Shown here one piece after another: positions 28,137 to 36,645 of a stretch of 64,000 nt of DNA. A program made the translations under genes and the position numbers. This DNA comes from Candidatus Competibacteraceae bacterium (GTDB lineage Bacteria > Pseudomonadota > Gammaproteobacteria > Competibacterales > Competibacteraceae): assembly GCA_016712625.1 (NCBI GenBank), contig JADJQQ010000029.1, positions 466,261 through 530,260 on the forward strand, in the 5' to 3' direction. Position 1 is the first letter of the stretch. Each line of letters opens with the position of its first letter. Below the pieces are notes generated by a model. The model was given only the letters and a program-made list of their open reading frames with translations, was not told the origin of the DNA and made no database searches.

Positions 28137-28688
28137 TTTAAAGCTCCCACTCCACAGACTGATAATGAATGTGTAATGACTATATTGGCAAGGAATTTAA
28201 AAAACAAGAACGCTAATAAAGAAAATGTTTATCTAATAAGACGGAAATAGATTTCTAAACCCCACGGGAATGACCTTCAGTAATCCGTTTTCCCTATTTG
28301 ATTTGAAAAGGAAAAACACAATCCGATTGATCGTCGTCGTTGTCGTTTCAGAATTTTATTTTCTCGACAGCGGGCGTCGCCGAATAGAATTGGAAATTAT
28401 TTTTCGCCCGCCAGCTAATATACAGAGGCTAATGATGAAAATAAATTTTTTATTTATCATGAGTTTATATTCTAATAACCCGCATCTTTACAGTAAGATG
28501 CGGCGACGGCGCTCGTCGCTAGACGAGCGATGATTTATGATTAAATTGGAGATTAGCTTATCGATTCCATGCTTCTTTTCGGAGAAGATCCCATTGAAGT
28601 TAAGCACTAATAATGACTTGTGTTGTCATTTGTAATTTACATTTAGCCGACTTATTAAATATCATTTTTATCATTCAGGAAAACAGTA
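28137..28688. other. AT-rich intergenic region with tandem hairpins
   Basis: No gene in 552 bases. The main structure is two adjacent hairpins at 28480-28503 and 28510-28529. The region should contain the promoter of the gene starting at 28689, but I cannot mark -35 and -10 boxes with confidence. Confidence 0.4.
28480..28529. repeat. Two back-to-back hairpins
   Basis: Stem CCGCATCTT (28480-28488) with its complement at 28495-28503, then a perfect 8-base stem CGCTCGTC (28510-28517) with its complement at 28522-28529 and loop GCTA. Both are GC-rich within an AT-rich background. They might be a bidirectional terminator, a REP-like unit or regulatory RNA structure. Confidence 0.5.
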
Positions 28689-28736
28689 ATGAAAGCAAAG
28701 GCTCGTCCGGTGGATCAATGGCGTCTCATCAATTTT

Positions 28737-30281
28737 CCTCGTGTAAATTTTCCCGTGATGAAATATTGGAATATACTAATACAGAAAAGTTATAGCACAA
28801 TATGAGGAGCGACCGATGCCCAGTATCGAATTGATTGTCCGAGATGACGATAACCGAATTATCGGTCAACAATCGTTGAGGAAATATTCATTAAATCTGA
28901 GGAGCCAAAGTTTTCATGATATTGAAGGGGCGGTTGAGGGTTTTAAAAGAGTGGCGCTGGCCGATATTGAATTAGATCTGCTGGAAGCGGCGCAAAGCGC
29001 TTTTCTGCGAGAGAAAAAAAGACCTGGTTTGCAACGGTAAAACGCCCGTTCTGATCAAGACGCTGCATGGCCCGATCACGTTCGAGGTGCAGCGATTTAG
29101 AGACAGGACACGGCCGACCGAAAAAGAGGAAACCTACTTCAGTTTGACCGGGCAGTTTCAAAAGAACCACATGACCCTGCGATTGCAGGAGTTATCGGCC
29201 TACTATGGCACGCTTTTGAGCTACAAACACGTTGAAAACTTGGTGACCCGGATCACGGGAGCGCCACAGCTCAGCGACCAGAAGGTGTGGCAAATTGTGA
29301 ACGACAAAGCGGTGGAAATCGGTCAGGCTTGGCGAAGTGAAGCGGAAAAGACATTGAACAACGGAGAGTTACCGTTCCCGAAAACTCAAGAAAAGTTGGT
29401 ATTTACGACGGCGAAAGCCAAGAGATCCTCGTGTTTGAGGATGCGATTCAAGTTCGGGGTCAAAAACAAAATCGCGTTCATAAACAAAAGGTTAACAAAG
29501 ATATTCCGAGCGGTTCCACAGAAAAAACAGCCCGGTTAGCCGCGAAAGAAAAATCGCCGCCGGTGTTCACGAACGTCGTGATGCTTCAAAAGAAAAACCG
29601 AGAATTTGAACACATGGTTGCGCCCATCGACGAAAAAGGTCAAGAAACGGTATCCCTGCCGGACATGCTGAAAAGCCGGGTGATCGAAGAATATGGACAG
29701 GCGACGGAGCCCTTGCCCGTCGTGGCGATCACGGACGGCGCTCAAGTGATTCGTCAGCATTTGTACGCGGTTTTTGGAGCGACGCTTGTCATCCTTCTCG
29801 ACTGGTATCACTTGGGCAAGAAGGTCCGGGACTTGATGAGCATGATTGCGCGAAATAACGATGAGAAAATCCTGCACCTGAAGTTCGTGTTCTATCATTT
29901 ATGGCGTGGAGAAATTTATACGGTTTTACACTACTTGGAAACGAAAGTTCAGCCAAGGAACAAAGAAAAACTTCGTGAGCTTATCCGCTATCTTGACAAA
30001 CATCGGGATGAAATCATCGACTATCGACGCCGGAAAAAAGCGGGTAAAGTGATCGGCTCGGGCCATATCGAGAAGGGCTGCGATCAAGTCGTCGGCCATC
30101 GCCAGAAGAAAAAAGGGATGAGTTGGCGTGAAGCGGGAAGTCGTGGCTTAGGGATATTGAGAGTGGTGGAGCTGAATCATCAGTGGAATCGCTTTTGGTT
30201 CCCTACCGACACCGCCAATGACTCAAAAGAGTTGCGGTTAGCTGCAAATTTCTAGGCGATCACGGGAAAATTTACACGAGG
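28737..30281 (+). mobile_element. 1545-bp insertion sequence with 23-bp perfect ends and 8-bp duplication
   Basis: Left end CCTCGTGTAAATTTTCCC at 28737 (23 bases to 28759) is repeated perfectly in reverse complement at 30259-30281. The bases TCAATTTT directly precede the left end (28729-28736) and directly follow the right end (30282-30289), a clean 8-base target duplication. The single gene inside encodes a DDE-type transposase of ISKra4/ISLre2-like appearance. The perfect ends and duplication show a relatively recent insertion. Confidence 0.92.
28816..30255 (+). CDS. ISKra4/ISLre2-like transposase (two frame changes)
   Basis: A transposase of about 475 residues when frames are joined. First part MPSIELIVRDDDNRIIGQQS; second KTPVLIKTLHGPITFEVQRF and SYKHVENLVTRI; third carries VAITDGAQVIRQHL (first Asp), VILLDWYHLGKKV (second Asp) and IGSGHIEKGCDQVVGHRQ (Glu), the DGA / DxYH / GSGxxE pattern of these families. 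The frame changes once in a run of seven A at about 29017 and back at an AAAA-G at about 29391. Both could be indel errors, decay or slippage sites. It lies 79 bases inside the left repeat. Confidence 0.75.
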
Positions 30282-30590
30282 TCAATTTTGAAAAGGTATT
30301 AATGACGCTGGTGAATAGCGCACCCGGTCAAACCGAGGGATCGGCCTTAACATTGTTATCCGATGAAATTGCCAAAGCGTCTCAAGAAGAGGGCTTTCCA
30401 ATCAAACCAAACACAGCGGCTGGCGTGCTTCAACAATTAAAAAGGATTCGAAATAAAACAACGTCGTTTGGTGGAAGGTGGGCTGCAACGGTTGAGTGTG
30501 GTATCCACCGATTAATTGACGCTTACGGGCTTTCTGAGTCTTATCGAGAACCTGGTTTTTTAGATTGTCCGCCAGAAGAAAAAGACTCTA

Positions 30591-31568
30591 TTGGCCTATG
30601 TGTTTGCGTCAGTTGATCCCAAGCAATGGCATGGTATTTATACGACTTTCAAGGATATTCCAGAAATCAAGGAAGCCTCGTTGATTTACGGTAGCTCCAC
30701 AGTCGATGCGATTATCAAAATTGAAGCACCCACCAGAAAATTTAATGAGGTTCTCATCGGAACCATTTCTGATCATCCACATATCAAGACGACGCAAACC
30801 TTGTTCGCGGTCAGCGGCTCACAGTGGCAAAAAAGCCAACTTGAACGGGACGCTCAATTGGAAGATATTCCTTTTTATCACTCTGATGCGATTCAGGATG
30901 ACCTAACCACGCCGGCTGTTCATGCCGATTCCTTATATCCAAGCCCGCAAATAAAACGGCTGTTTCAAAAGGAGGAGCAAAATAAGCAGTTAGATATCGA
31001 GGACATGAGGCATGGAGATTTGGTCATCAAACCCGAAGCCAGTATCAATCTATTTCCCGAGATCGTCACCGAGTCCGCCCAACAAAGTATCCGCGCGGTC
31101 GTGATCTTGGATAAGATAGGTCGGGGCGAAAAAGTGCGATTACATCGCTACTTACAAGCACAAGCCATGAAAAAAAGCCATCATCCGGATTTTGAAATCC
31201 GGCGGGTTTTCTTCTTTAATGATCTGGAAGCTCAGCTTAAAAAAGCCGAGATTTGTGCCCGGCTGGGCTACGAGCTGGCGATTGGCGTTCAGGTTAAATA
31301 TCTGCGCGCTTGGTGTAATGTCCATCAGAACGATGGCCCGTGGGACTTTGGTCTGATGGATGAGACGATGCAGTGGATCATGGAGAATAAAACGAACTAC
31401 GAGTCCATCCGTCATCTGCGTGTCTCGCTCAACCGCACCACGGTTCAGCGCACAGCGCGCTATTTTGAAATAATCTGGAGCAACGCCGAGGCATTTAATT
31501 CTTCCCAGATCACGCCATTTCACCAAGCCTACCTGGAATCCGATTTCGTGAAATGGACCCCTTCGTGA
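30591..31568 (+). CDS. RAM (AsnC/Lrp ligand) domain protein with unknown C-terminal domain
   Basis: A 325-residue protein. Residues 1-75 (AYVFASVDPKQWHGIYTTFK; EIKEASLIYGSSTVDAIIKI; NEVLIGTISDHPHIKTTQTL) look like the AsnC/Lrp effector-binding alpha/beta domain without its DNA-binding part. A linker of about 80 residues follows. Then comes a C-terminal domain of about 150 residues (EIRRVFFFNDLEAQLKKAEI; YELAIGVQVKYLRAWCNVH; DFGLMDETMQWIMENKTNYE) that I do not recognise. The start is unclear: TTG at 30591 is used, and the frame is open back to 30564, overlapping the previous gene. Role unknown; a sensor-effector pairing is possible. Confidence 0.6.
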   Translation: MAYVFASVDPKQWHGIYTTFKDIPEIKEASLIYGSSTVDAIIKIEAPTRKFNEVLIGTISDHPHIKTTQTLFAVSGSQWQKSQLERDAQLEDIPFYHSDAIQDDLTTPAVHADSLYPSPQIKRLFQKEEQNKQLDIEDMRHGDLVIKPEASINLFPEIVTESAQQSIRAVVILDKIGRGEKVRLHRYLQAQAMKKSHHPDFEIRRVFFFNDLEAQLKKAEICARLGYELAIGVQVKYLRAWCNVHQNDGPWDFGLMDETMQWIMENKTNYESIRHLRVSLNRTTVQRTARYFEIIWSNAEAFNSSQITPFHQAYLESDFVKWTPS

Positions 31569-31739
31569 AATGGGCCCCTTCGCAGCGATCGGACCAGTGA
31601 GATCGGATCGGCTTTAGTTACCTTCTCAATTAAACGATCCGATACGCCTCCAGTTCTAATGGCATGGACGCGGAGCGCCAGGGACGGCACGCTGAGGCCC
31701 GCGCGGACAGACCTTAAATCCCTCGGTTAAGGAGAGACG

Positions 31740-31817
31740 GCCAGCCGTGTGGCCCAGGTCGGCGGCATGGGCATCCCGGAGTTGTCGAATCGCGCCGTCA
31801 AGCAGGCGTTCGTCTTT
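31740..31817 (+). pseudogene. IS3-family transposase scrap
   Basis: Reads VAQVGGMGIPELSNRAVKQA then FVF, which parallels the GGMGIL...LNRTFKHAFVF segment of the IS3 remnant at 19.2 kb. It is cut at 31817 by the left end of a mini-Tn3 unit. Confidence 0.5.
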
Positions 31818-31850
31818 GGGGTTTAGGGAGCAGTGGAACGTAAAACCCGG

Positions 31851-32112
31851 TTAAGGCGCCTTGTCACGGCGCGGGAGACGCGACACGGTAGCGGGATGGA
31901 CGTTGAAGAGTCTGGCGGCATCCGCTGCGGTCTTCTGTCCAGAATTGACCAACTGCACGATCTCCTGCTGTTGGTGCGTCTTGAAGTTTTGGGCGGCGAC
32001 CACCGATCCGACCTTGCTGGCGTGCTGCATCCAGACCATTGCGCGTGCGTTCGCGCAGCATCGCGCGCTCGAACTCCGCAAAGGTCCCGACGATTTGCAT
32101 CATCATGCGCAC
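31851..32112 (-). pseudogene. Resolvase C-terminal fragment
   Basis: Leftward reading shows IVGTFAEFERAMLRERTRNG then LDAARQQGRIGGRRPKL, and after a frame change QQEIVQLVNSGQKTAADAAR and LFNVHPATVSRL (helix-turn-helix). The catalytic Ser region is missing. It belongs to the mini-Tn3. Confidence 0.7.
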
Positions 32113-32581
32113 CTTGCAGGTGGGGGATCGGCCGACGCAATTGGCCTTGGCACTGGCTGAGTTTGGCCGAATCGAGAAGACGCTCCACGCCCTGAACTAC
32201 ATCGACGACGAGAACCGGCGCCGGGCTACCTTGCCGCAGCTCAATCGCGGCGAAGGGCGCCACAGCCTGGCGCGGGATGTGTTCCACGGTAAGCGCGGCG
32301 AACTTCGTCAACGCTACCGGGAAGGACAAGAGGATCAGTGAGGCGCCCTCGGTCTGGTGGTCAACATCATCGTATTGTGGAACACGATCTACATCGATGC
32401 GGCGCTCGCGCAGCTACGACAGGAAGGTTACCCGGTACGCGATGAAGATGTCGCGCGGTCGTCGCCCTTCGTTCACGAGCGGCACATCAACCTGTTGGGA
32501 CGCTACTCCTTTATCGTGCCCGAGGCGGTCAATCGAGGCGAGTTGCGACCGTTGCGCAACCCCAACGATGCGGACGCTTAA
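32113..32581 (+). pseudogene. Tn3-family transposase C-terminal fragment
   Basis: QLALALAEFGRIEKTLHALN, then LNRGEGRHSLARDVFHGKRG with the catalytic-Glu region, and after a one-base shift at about 32340 LVVNIIVLWNTIYIDAALAQ and INLLGRYSFIVPEAVNRGEL. It ends with the stop codon inside the right 38-base repeat, as in complete Tn3 elements. The first two thirds of the gene are deleted. Confidence 0.75.
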
Positions 32582-32651
32582 CCGGGTTTTACGTTCCACT
32601 GCTCCCTAAACCCCTACCCCTACCGGCCAGCTTCGGCGCTGTGTTCGGGTT

Positions 32652-32942
32652 TTGGCTCAGGATCGACCGAAAGCGGAGTATGTCGTTGCCCGTGCGGTCG
32701 GACAAAAAGCCGTATCGCGGCAGTCCGCTTCCGCCTACCTGCGGTTGATGGTCCGAAAGGCGGGCATCGAAAAGAAGATCAGCCCGCACAAGTTGCGGCA
32801 TACCTACGCCACCAACCTGCTCAACGCCGGTGCTGAGCTGGTGGACATCAAGGCGCTGCTGGGGCATGAAAGCGTGGCGACAACGCAGATTTACACCAAT
32901 GTCGGGCAGGAGCGCATGGAGAAGATGGTGGGGAGGTTGTGA
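32652..32942 (+). pseudogene. Tyrosine recombinase (XerC/D-like) C-terminal fragment
   Basis: A 96-residue open frame with the C-terminal catalytic motifs of tyrosine recombinases: HKLRHTYATNLLNAGAELVD (His-x-x-Arg), LLGHESVATTQIYTNVG with the second His and the Tyr nucleophile. The N-terminal core-binding domain and the first catalytic Arg are missing; the 5' side is interrupted by the mini-Tn3. It was probably an integrase that entered with the accessory region. Confidence 0.75.
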
Positions 32943-33012
32943 GAGCCTTTAATGGATACTTTACTCTTTCTTATTTTTAGAAGAATCATGCTCTGATGAC
33001 CTCATTTCATCA

Positions 33013-33289
33013 TCATGCTTTTTTTCGCTCTCTAGCCATCTCTTGTTGGTGTTTTTGGGACTCTCTTTCTGCCTCCTCCTGCTGTTTTCGAGCCTCCTTC
33101 GCACTTTCTCTCTGGCTCTTTAGAAGCTCTTTTCTTCTTTACGTTGTTCTTTAAGCAACTCTTGTTCTGCTTTCATCTGTTCCTTCCGCAGTTCCTTTTT
33201 TCATATTCCGAAGTGTCAGCATGGCTTGCTGGTACGGGCAGTAGAAGTGAGAGTGCAAGGATGGCCAAGAAAATCGAGCCTTTAATCAT
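33013..33289 (-). pseudogene. Small secreted coiled-coil protein (two frameshifts)
   Basis: Leftward from the ATG at 33289: signal peptide MIKGSIFLAILALSLLLP then VPASHA, followed by a charged coiled coil that continues only by changing frame twice, at GAAAAAAGG (about 33215) and at GAAGAAAAGAG (about 33125). The parts read KELRKEQMKAEQELLKEQRK and SAKEARKQQEEAERESQKHQ. It ends at 33013. Both changes are in A-runs, so sequencing error is possible. The role is unknown; by composition it is an exported Lys/Glu-rich helical protein. Confidence 0.45.
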
Positions 33290-33341
33290 GGGCAAAATCT
33301 CCTTAAGTGTTGGATTACGGTGGAGCGTCTAGAGACGGGGA

Positions 33342-34046
33342 TTACTGAGCTACATAGCGCCCATCTGAATGTACCAACCAACTACCTGGCGTCAGTTTGG
33401 CCTCTAACTCAAAACAGTTGCCGGGTGGTGGTTGGTGGTCAGACGGGCGATTTGTGAACCAAATACGGCATTGGCCCGGCGGTGGGCGATGGCCACGGGG
33501 AATAGACGTGGCAATGGGTTTTTCTACAGGTTCAAGTGTACGTTCTGCTGTATTTACGTCCTGATCTTCCCATAAGGTCACGGCATCGGGTTCGACAATC
33601 GCTGGCTCAGACAGCCTTGGTACGGTTGTGAATCTGTCGGTTGAGGGTGCAAACGAAATAGAGTCGGTTTCCTCCAGTGGTTCACGCAGCAGGTCAGAGT
33701 CCACTTTTGCTTGATGGCGGCGCGCGATTTCTCGCGTGAGCTGTGCTTCCAAGTTGCGTTTTTCCTCTAGATTGAATATTGGCACAAGGGGTTGCTTCTC
33801 CGCCTGACGGGCAGCGTCAATTAACCAGTCGTTATGCACTCGAAACTCTACGTCATTACCAGCCAAACTATTCGATTTGGCGGCGAGCGCTTCCACTTGC
33901 GTATACCGGCCTTGATACAACGCGGTTTGTCCCAAATAGTGCCAAATTGCAGGATTGCGTGGTTCTATCCGTAATGCGCGTTCCAAGGTTGCGGTTGCCT
34001 CCGCTAGCTGACCCTTGTTAAGGTACTGTGCTGCTTTTGTAGTAAA
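33342..34046 (-). pseudogene. TPR protein lacking its N-terminus
   Basis: About 230 residues. A tetratricopeptide unit (QYLNKGQLAEATATLERALR then IEPRNPAIWHYLGQTALYQG) is followed by a helix, a Glu/Pro-rich linker and a C-terminal repeat GHRPPPGQCRIWFTNRPSDH then QPPPGNCFELEAKLTPGSW. PPPGxC pairs are common near lipobox-type or envelope proteins. There is no ATG: the frame is open up to a stop near 34050 and a TTG at 33986 is the only listed start, inside the repeat. The gene has probably lost its signal-peptide end. Confidence 0.5.
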
Positions 34047-34253
34047 CCAACTACAGATTTATAAAAATAGGATTCCGCATATAAAAAATTGCTTAATAAT
34101 TTGCTCTTCATTGAGACATCGGCTCTGCAAGGATTCCTGAGCTTAAAATTAAAAATTAAAATTTCTGATAAATAAGTAAAAAATACTTTATGGTGTTTGA
34201 ATAGATACTGAACGCGAATCTTTGGCCAGTTTGGTTTCTTACGGAGACTGTGA

Positions 34254-35355
34254 TTATAAAAACCTCCTCAACTCCGCCGGTATTGCATCTTCCGGCGGCT
34301 CATTCCCGATCTCAAACACTACCGGCTGCTCCCCTGGCTTAAGCCAGAACTGCAAAAACACTTCACCCTTGGCCGCGACCAAATCGAGCCAAGGGCCTAG
34401 CTCCTGCGCACGGGCATAGCGCAGCGTCATCGTCTGGCCGGAGTAGATGACGGGTTGATAGCGGTCGATGTTGGCCACCGGCTCAATCCTCGCCGTCTGA
34501 ATCTCTCCACTGAGATAGTAAACCCGCCGCTGGTCGATCTTGCCCAGCAGCCAGCGCAAACTCCGGCCTTTCATCTCCACCCGTTCCAATTGCACCTTGA
34601 GCGGTTCTCCCTCGATGATCCTGGCGCTGATCAGTAGTAGGTTATGAATACGCCTCACTCTTGCCCACCGCACGAGGGTGTTGGTTGTGCAGCACGATAA
34701 AGCCGCCCTTCCATGTCCCGATAATCGGAAAGCGGCCCTCGATGCGTTCCAGTGTCAGACTATCCGACGCCACCAGGTCCAGGTCGTACCAGTGGGTGCC
34801 AATCTGCCGCTGGTACTGTTCGAATGGAAATATCCAAGCTCTGACCACCGCTTGCAGCGCACCCCGAAAACCCATCCAACTGAGCGGATACAGCGCCATG
34901 GTCAGCAGCAAGGCGGGTAGCAAGATCATTTCGGCTTTGCTGACCACCTCCATCCGCCAATTGCGATTACCTGGCGCAACGACGCGCACCGGCGACGGCC
35001 AAAACAAATCCGCGCCCTGCACGTTCAACATATCGATCCAGATATGCGACCAGTAGCCGCTCATCATGCACCAGAAGTAGAGCGGCCTGATAAACCATAG
35101 CGGCGAGGCAACCATCGCAACAGTCAGCAGGCCCACCACCGAATGGGTCATCGTGCGATGGCCGAAGCGGCGTTCCAGCGGCACGGACAGCCAAAACAGC
35201 AACCGCCCAATCTTCGACGTGGGCAAATCTACGTCCGGCCCCAGTGATGCCACCGCTACCAGTAGCCAGCCGATCCAATCCGGCTTATAGCCAAACAGCG
35301 TCGCCCCGCCCAGGTACAGTACCGAGGCAAACGCAACGTGGGTGCCGAAGGTCAC
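34254..35355 (-). CDS. YdjM/DUF457-like membrane metal-dependent hydrolase (frameshifted)
   Basis: About 365 residues in two frames. The N-terminal part has four or more membrane helices and a His/Asp cluster (HVAFASVLYLGG; SLGPDVDLPTSKIGR; RRFGHRTMTHSVVGL; SGYWSHIWIDMLNVQG), the pattern of YdjM-like hydrolases often seen on mobile elements. The frame changes at about 34660, after FIVLHNQHPRAV, to a soluble C-terminal region (RIHNLLLISARIIEGEPLKV; PEDAIPAELRRFL). The gene ends close to dinJ-yafQ, in the same direction. Substrate unknown. Confidence 0.65.
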
Positions 35356-35361
35356 GCGGTT

Positions 35362-35682
35362 TCACTCGAACAGGTCGGCGTGCGTACCGGCGCGAACAAA
35401 GACGATCAGAGCGTCGGCCAGGCGATAAATCAGCAAGAAATCTCCGCCGATATGGCATTCCCGATGCCCTAACCACTCCCCTTGCAAAGGGTGATCGAGC
35501 CATTCCAGGCCAAGTGGCGCATCCGCCGCGATGAGTAACAACATCGCCTCCTTCAATCGCCGCAGATCATAGCGACCGGAACGGCTCAGCCGCTCCCAGT
35601 CCTTGAGAAATGCCTTGGTGTAATCACACCGTCGAGGTGGCGCGGCCCGCTTAGCGGCGGTGGGTTTCTTGGTCGAGGGCAT
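35362..35682 (-). CDS. YafQ-type mRNA interferase toxin
   Basis: A 106-residue RelE-superfamily toxin. YafQ-like sequence is seen in KAFLKDWERLSRSGRYDLRR, PLQGEWLGHRECHIGGDFLL and IYRLADALIVFVRAGTHADL, including the catalytic His, Asp and Arg region. These enzymes cleave mRNA on the ribosome. The start overlaps the end of the antitoxin gene by 32 bases, the usual coupling. The N-terminal 18 residues (Lys/Pro/Ala-rich) are extra; a later internal start is possible. Confidence 0.88.
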   Translation of the reverse strand: MPSTKKPTAAKRAAPPRRCDYTKAFLKDWERLSRSGRYDLRRLKEAMLLLIAADAPLGLEWLDHPLQGEWLGHRECHIGGDFLLIYRLADALIVFVRAGTHADLFE

Positions 35683-35938
35683 CGAACAACGCCTTGGCGT
35701 CGATAAAGCGGGCCTTGCGAGTCTTCACTATCGCCTCGGCTTCAGCCATCGCGGCGCGGGTTTCAGCGTTGGGCGCTTTCAGCGCAAACGGCAAGCCTTG
35801 TTCCGCCACCACCCGCGTCAAAAACACGCGCACGGCATCCGACAGAGAAAGGCCCATGGCCGCCAAGGTCTCCGCCGCTTGGGTTTTTAGGGTTTCGTCT
35901 ACCCGAATGTGAACCATCGTCGTGGTGGTTGCCATCAT
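35651..35938 (-). CDS. DinJ/RelB-type antitoxin
   Basis: A 95-residue ribbon-helix-helix antitoxin (MVHIRVDETLKTQAAETLAA then MGLSLSDAVRVFLTRVVAEQ and GLPFALKAPNAETRAAM), the DinJ signature including GLPF. It neutralises the YafQ toxin downstream and should repress the operon by binding the palindromes just ahead of the gene. In-frame starts MMATTTTM allow a slightly shorter form. Confidence 0.9.
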   Translation of the reverse strand: MMATTTTMVHIRVDETLKTQAAETLAAMGLSLSDAVRVFLTRVVAEQGLPFALKAPNAETRAAMAEAEAIVKTRKARFIDAKALFDALDQETHRR

Positions 35939-35952
35939 ATCGCCTCTTAGTC

Positions 35953-35980
35953 TCTCAATTGAGATTTATTGTATCTCAAT
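35953..35980. promoter_or_regulatory. Likely DinJ operator
   Basis: A perfect palindrome TCTCAATTGAGA (35953-35964), and an inverted pair ATTGAGAT (35958-35965) and ATCTCAAT (35973-35980) separated by seven bases. It is located 15-42 bases upstream of the antitoxin start, the expected place for autoregulation. Confidence 0.6.
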
Positions 35981-36003
35981 CAGTCTGAAAAGACCCATGA
36001 TTG

Positions 36004-36450
36004 TTAGTTCGCCTTCCCCGCCCCCCTAAACAGAAACACCCGAAGCGAGATAACGACCGCCGCAATCATGCCCGCGAAAATGTACAGCTCGGTATCACCG
36101 GTGCCGATGGCGAGATAGCGAGCGTCGACCACTGACGCCAGAGCGACAATCATCACCGAGGTAAAGTCGAAGTAGCGCACTCCGGCGGCGTGACGCATCT
36201 CTCGAATCCTTTGCTTATCGACGAACCGCTCTTTGCTCGAATCCTCCAGCATGTCGGCAATGGCTTGGGGATTGCCGCCGCTTTGCTTGACGATGTGGTT
36301 TACGAACAGGCCCGGCGATTCAATCAACATGCCTTGCCGGGTGATGTAGGTTTCCACAATCTGCCGCGTGGCCTCCGGTGCGAGCGGTAAAACCTCAATC
36401 TCTGTCATCTTCCACCAGAGCTTAGCGAGGTTGGCCTTTTCTGGCTGGCG
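36004..36450 (-). pseudogene. AAA ATPase C-terminal fragment with membrane tail
   Basis: About 148 residues. It starts within PEKANLAKLWWKMTEIEVLP and continues with the ATPase lid (LAPEATRQIVETYITRQGML; HIVKQSGGNPQAIADMLE). Two membrane helices (FTSVMIVALASVVDA and LYIFAGMIAAVVISLRVF) close the protein. The nucleotide-binding half is missing, replaced upstream by Tn3 transposase sequence. It was a membrane-tethered AAA protein of unknown role. Confidence 0.5.
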
Positions 36451-36454
36451 CAGC

Positions 36455-36608
36455 CGATGATTTGGGCCGCATCGAACACCGCCAGCCAGAACGCGGCCAG
36501 TGTGCGCTGGGCTGGGCGCACATCAACCTGACCGGCGATTACCTCTGGCGCAGCAGCGCCAAGAGCGGCGCAGATAAATTCAGGCCGCTACGGCCGCTGC
36601 AACCGGCT
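36455..36608 (+). pseudogene. Tn3-family transposase terminal fragment
   Basis: Reads QCALGWAHINLTGDYLWRSS then AKSGADKFRPLRPLQPA and a stop inside the 36607-36645 repeat. The LGWxHINLTGDYxW ending is diagnostic of Tn3 transposases, whose stop lies next to the terminal repeat. Confidence 0.75.
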
Positions 36609-36645
36609 TAGCGTACGATTTTTTCCGTTTTCTGGAGACGACCCC
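36607..36645 (-). repeat. Tn3/Tn21-type terminal repeat
   Basis: On the minus strand it begins GGGGTCGTCTCCAGAAAACG and ends CGTACGCTAAG. This is close to Tn21-subgroup ends. Its outer side (36645) lies directly against coding sequence of a second Tn3 transposase. Confidence 0.7.

Larger units (their letters stand above)
28689..30616 (+). pseudogene. Unknown gene split by an insertion sequence
   Basis: Codons from the ATG at 28689 (MKAKARPVDQWRLINF, with AGGA before the start) join exactly, once the insertion at 28737-30281 and one copy of its TCAATTTT duplication are removed, to EKVLMTLVNSAPGQTEG. The frame then runs to 30616, giving about 120 residues. The restored protein contains ALTLLSDEIAKASQEEG and VECGIHRLIDAYGLSESYREPGF. 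I recognise no family. It overlaps the following RAM-domain frame by 26 bases in an A-rich run (about 30576-30586), so in the intact state the two may have been coupled or read through by frameshift. Confidence 0.65.
31818..32614. mobile_element. 797-bp mini-Tn3 with perfect 38-bp ends
   Basis: The 38 bases at 31818-31855 (GGGGTTTAGGGAGCAGTGGA to CCGGTTAAG) are repeated without mismatch in reverse complement at 32577-32614. GGGG at the outer end and TTAAG at the inner end are Tn3 hallmarks; the sequence differs from the GGGGTCTGCTCACG ends elsewhere in the window. Inside are only the C-terminal parts of a resolvase (leftward) and a transposase (rightward), fused at about 32112. It is thus an internal-deletion derivative. 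Flanks TCTTT and TACCC do not match. Confidence 0.85.

Noticed and set aside
33000..33200. Low-complexity CT-rich stretch as a possible CRISPR or satellite array
   Set aside because: There are no regular repeats or spacers; it is the complement of a Lys/Glu-rich coiled-coil coding region.
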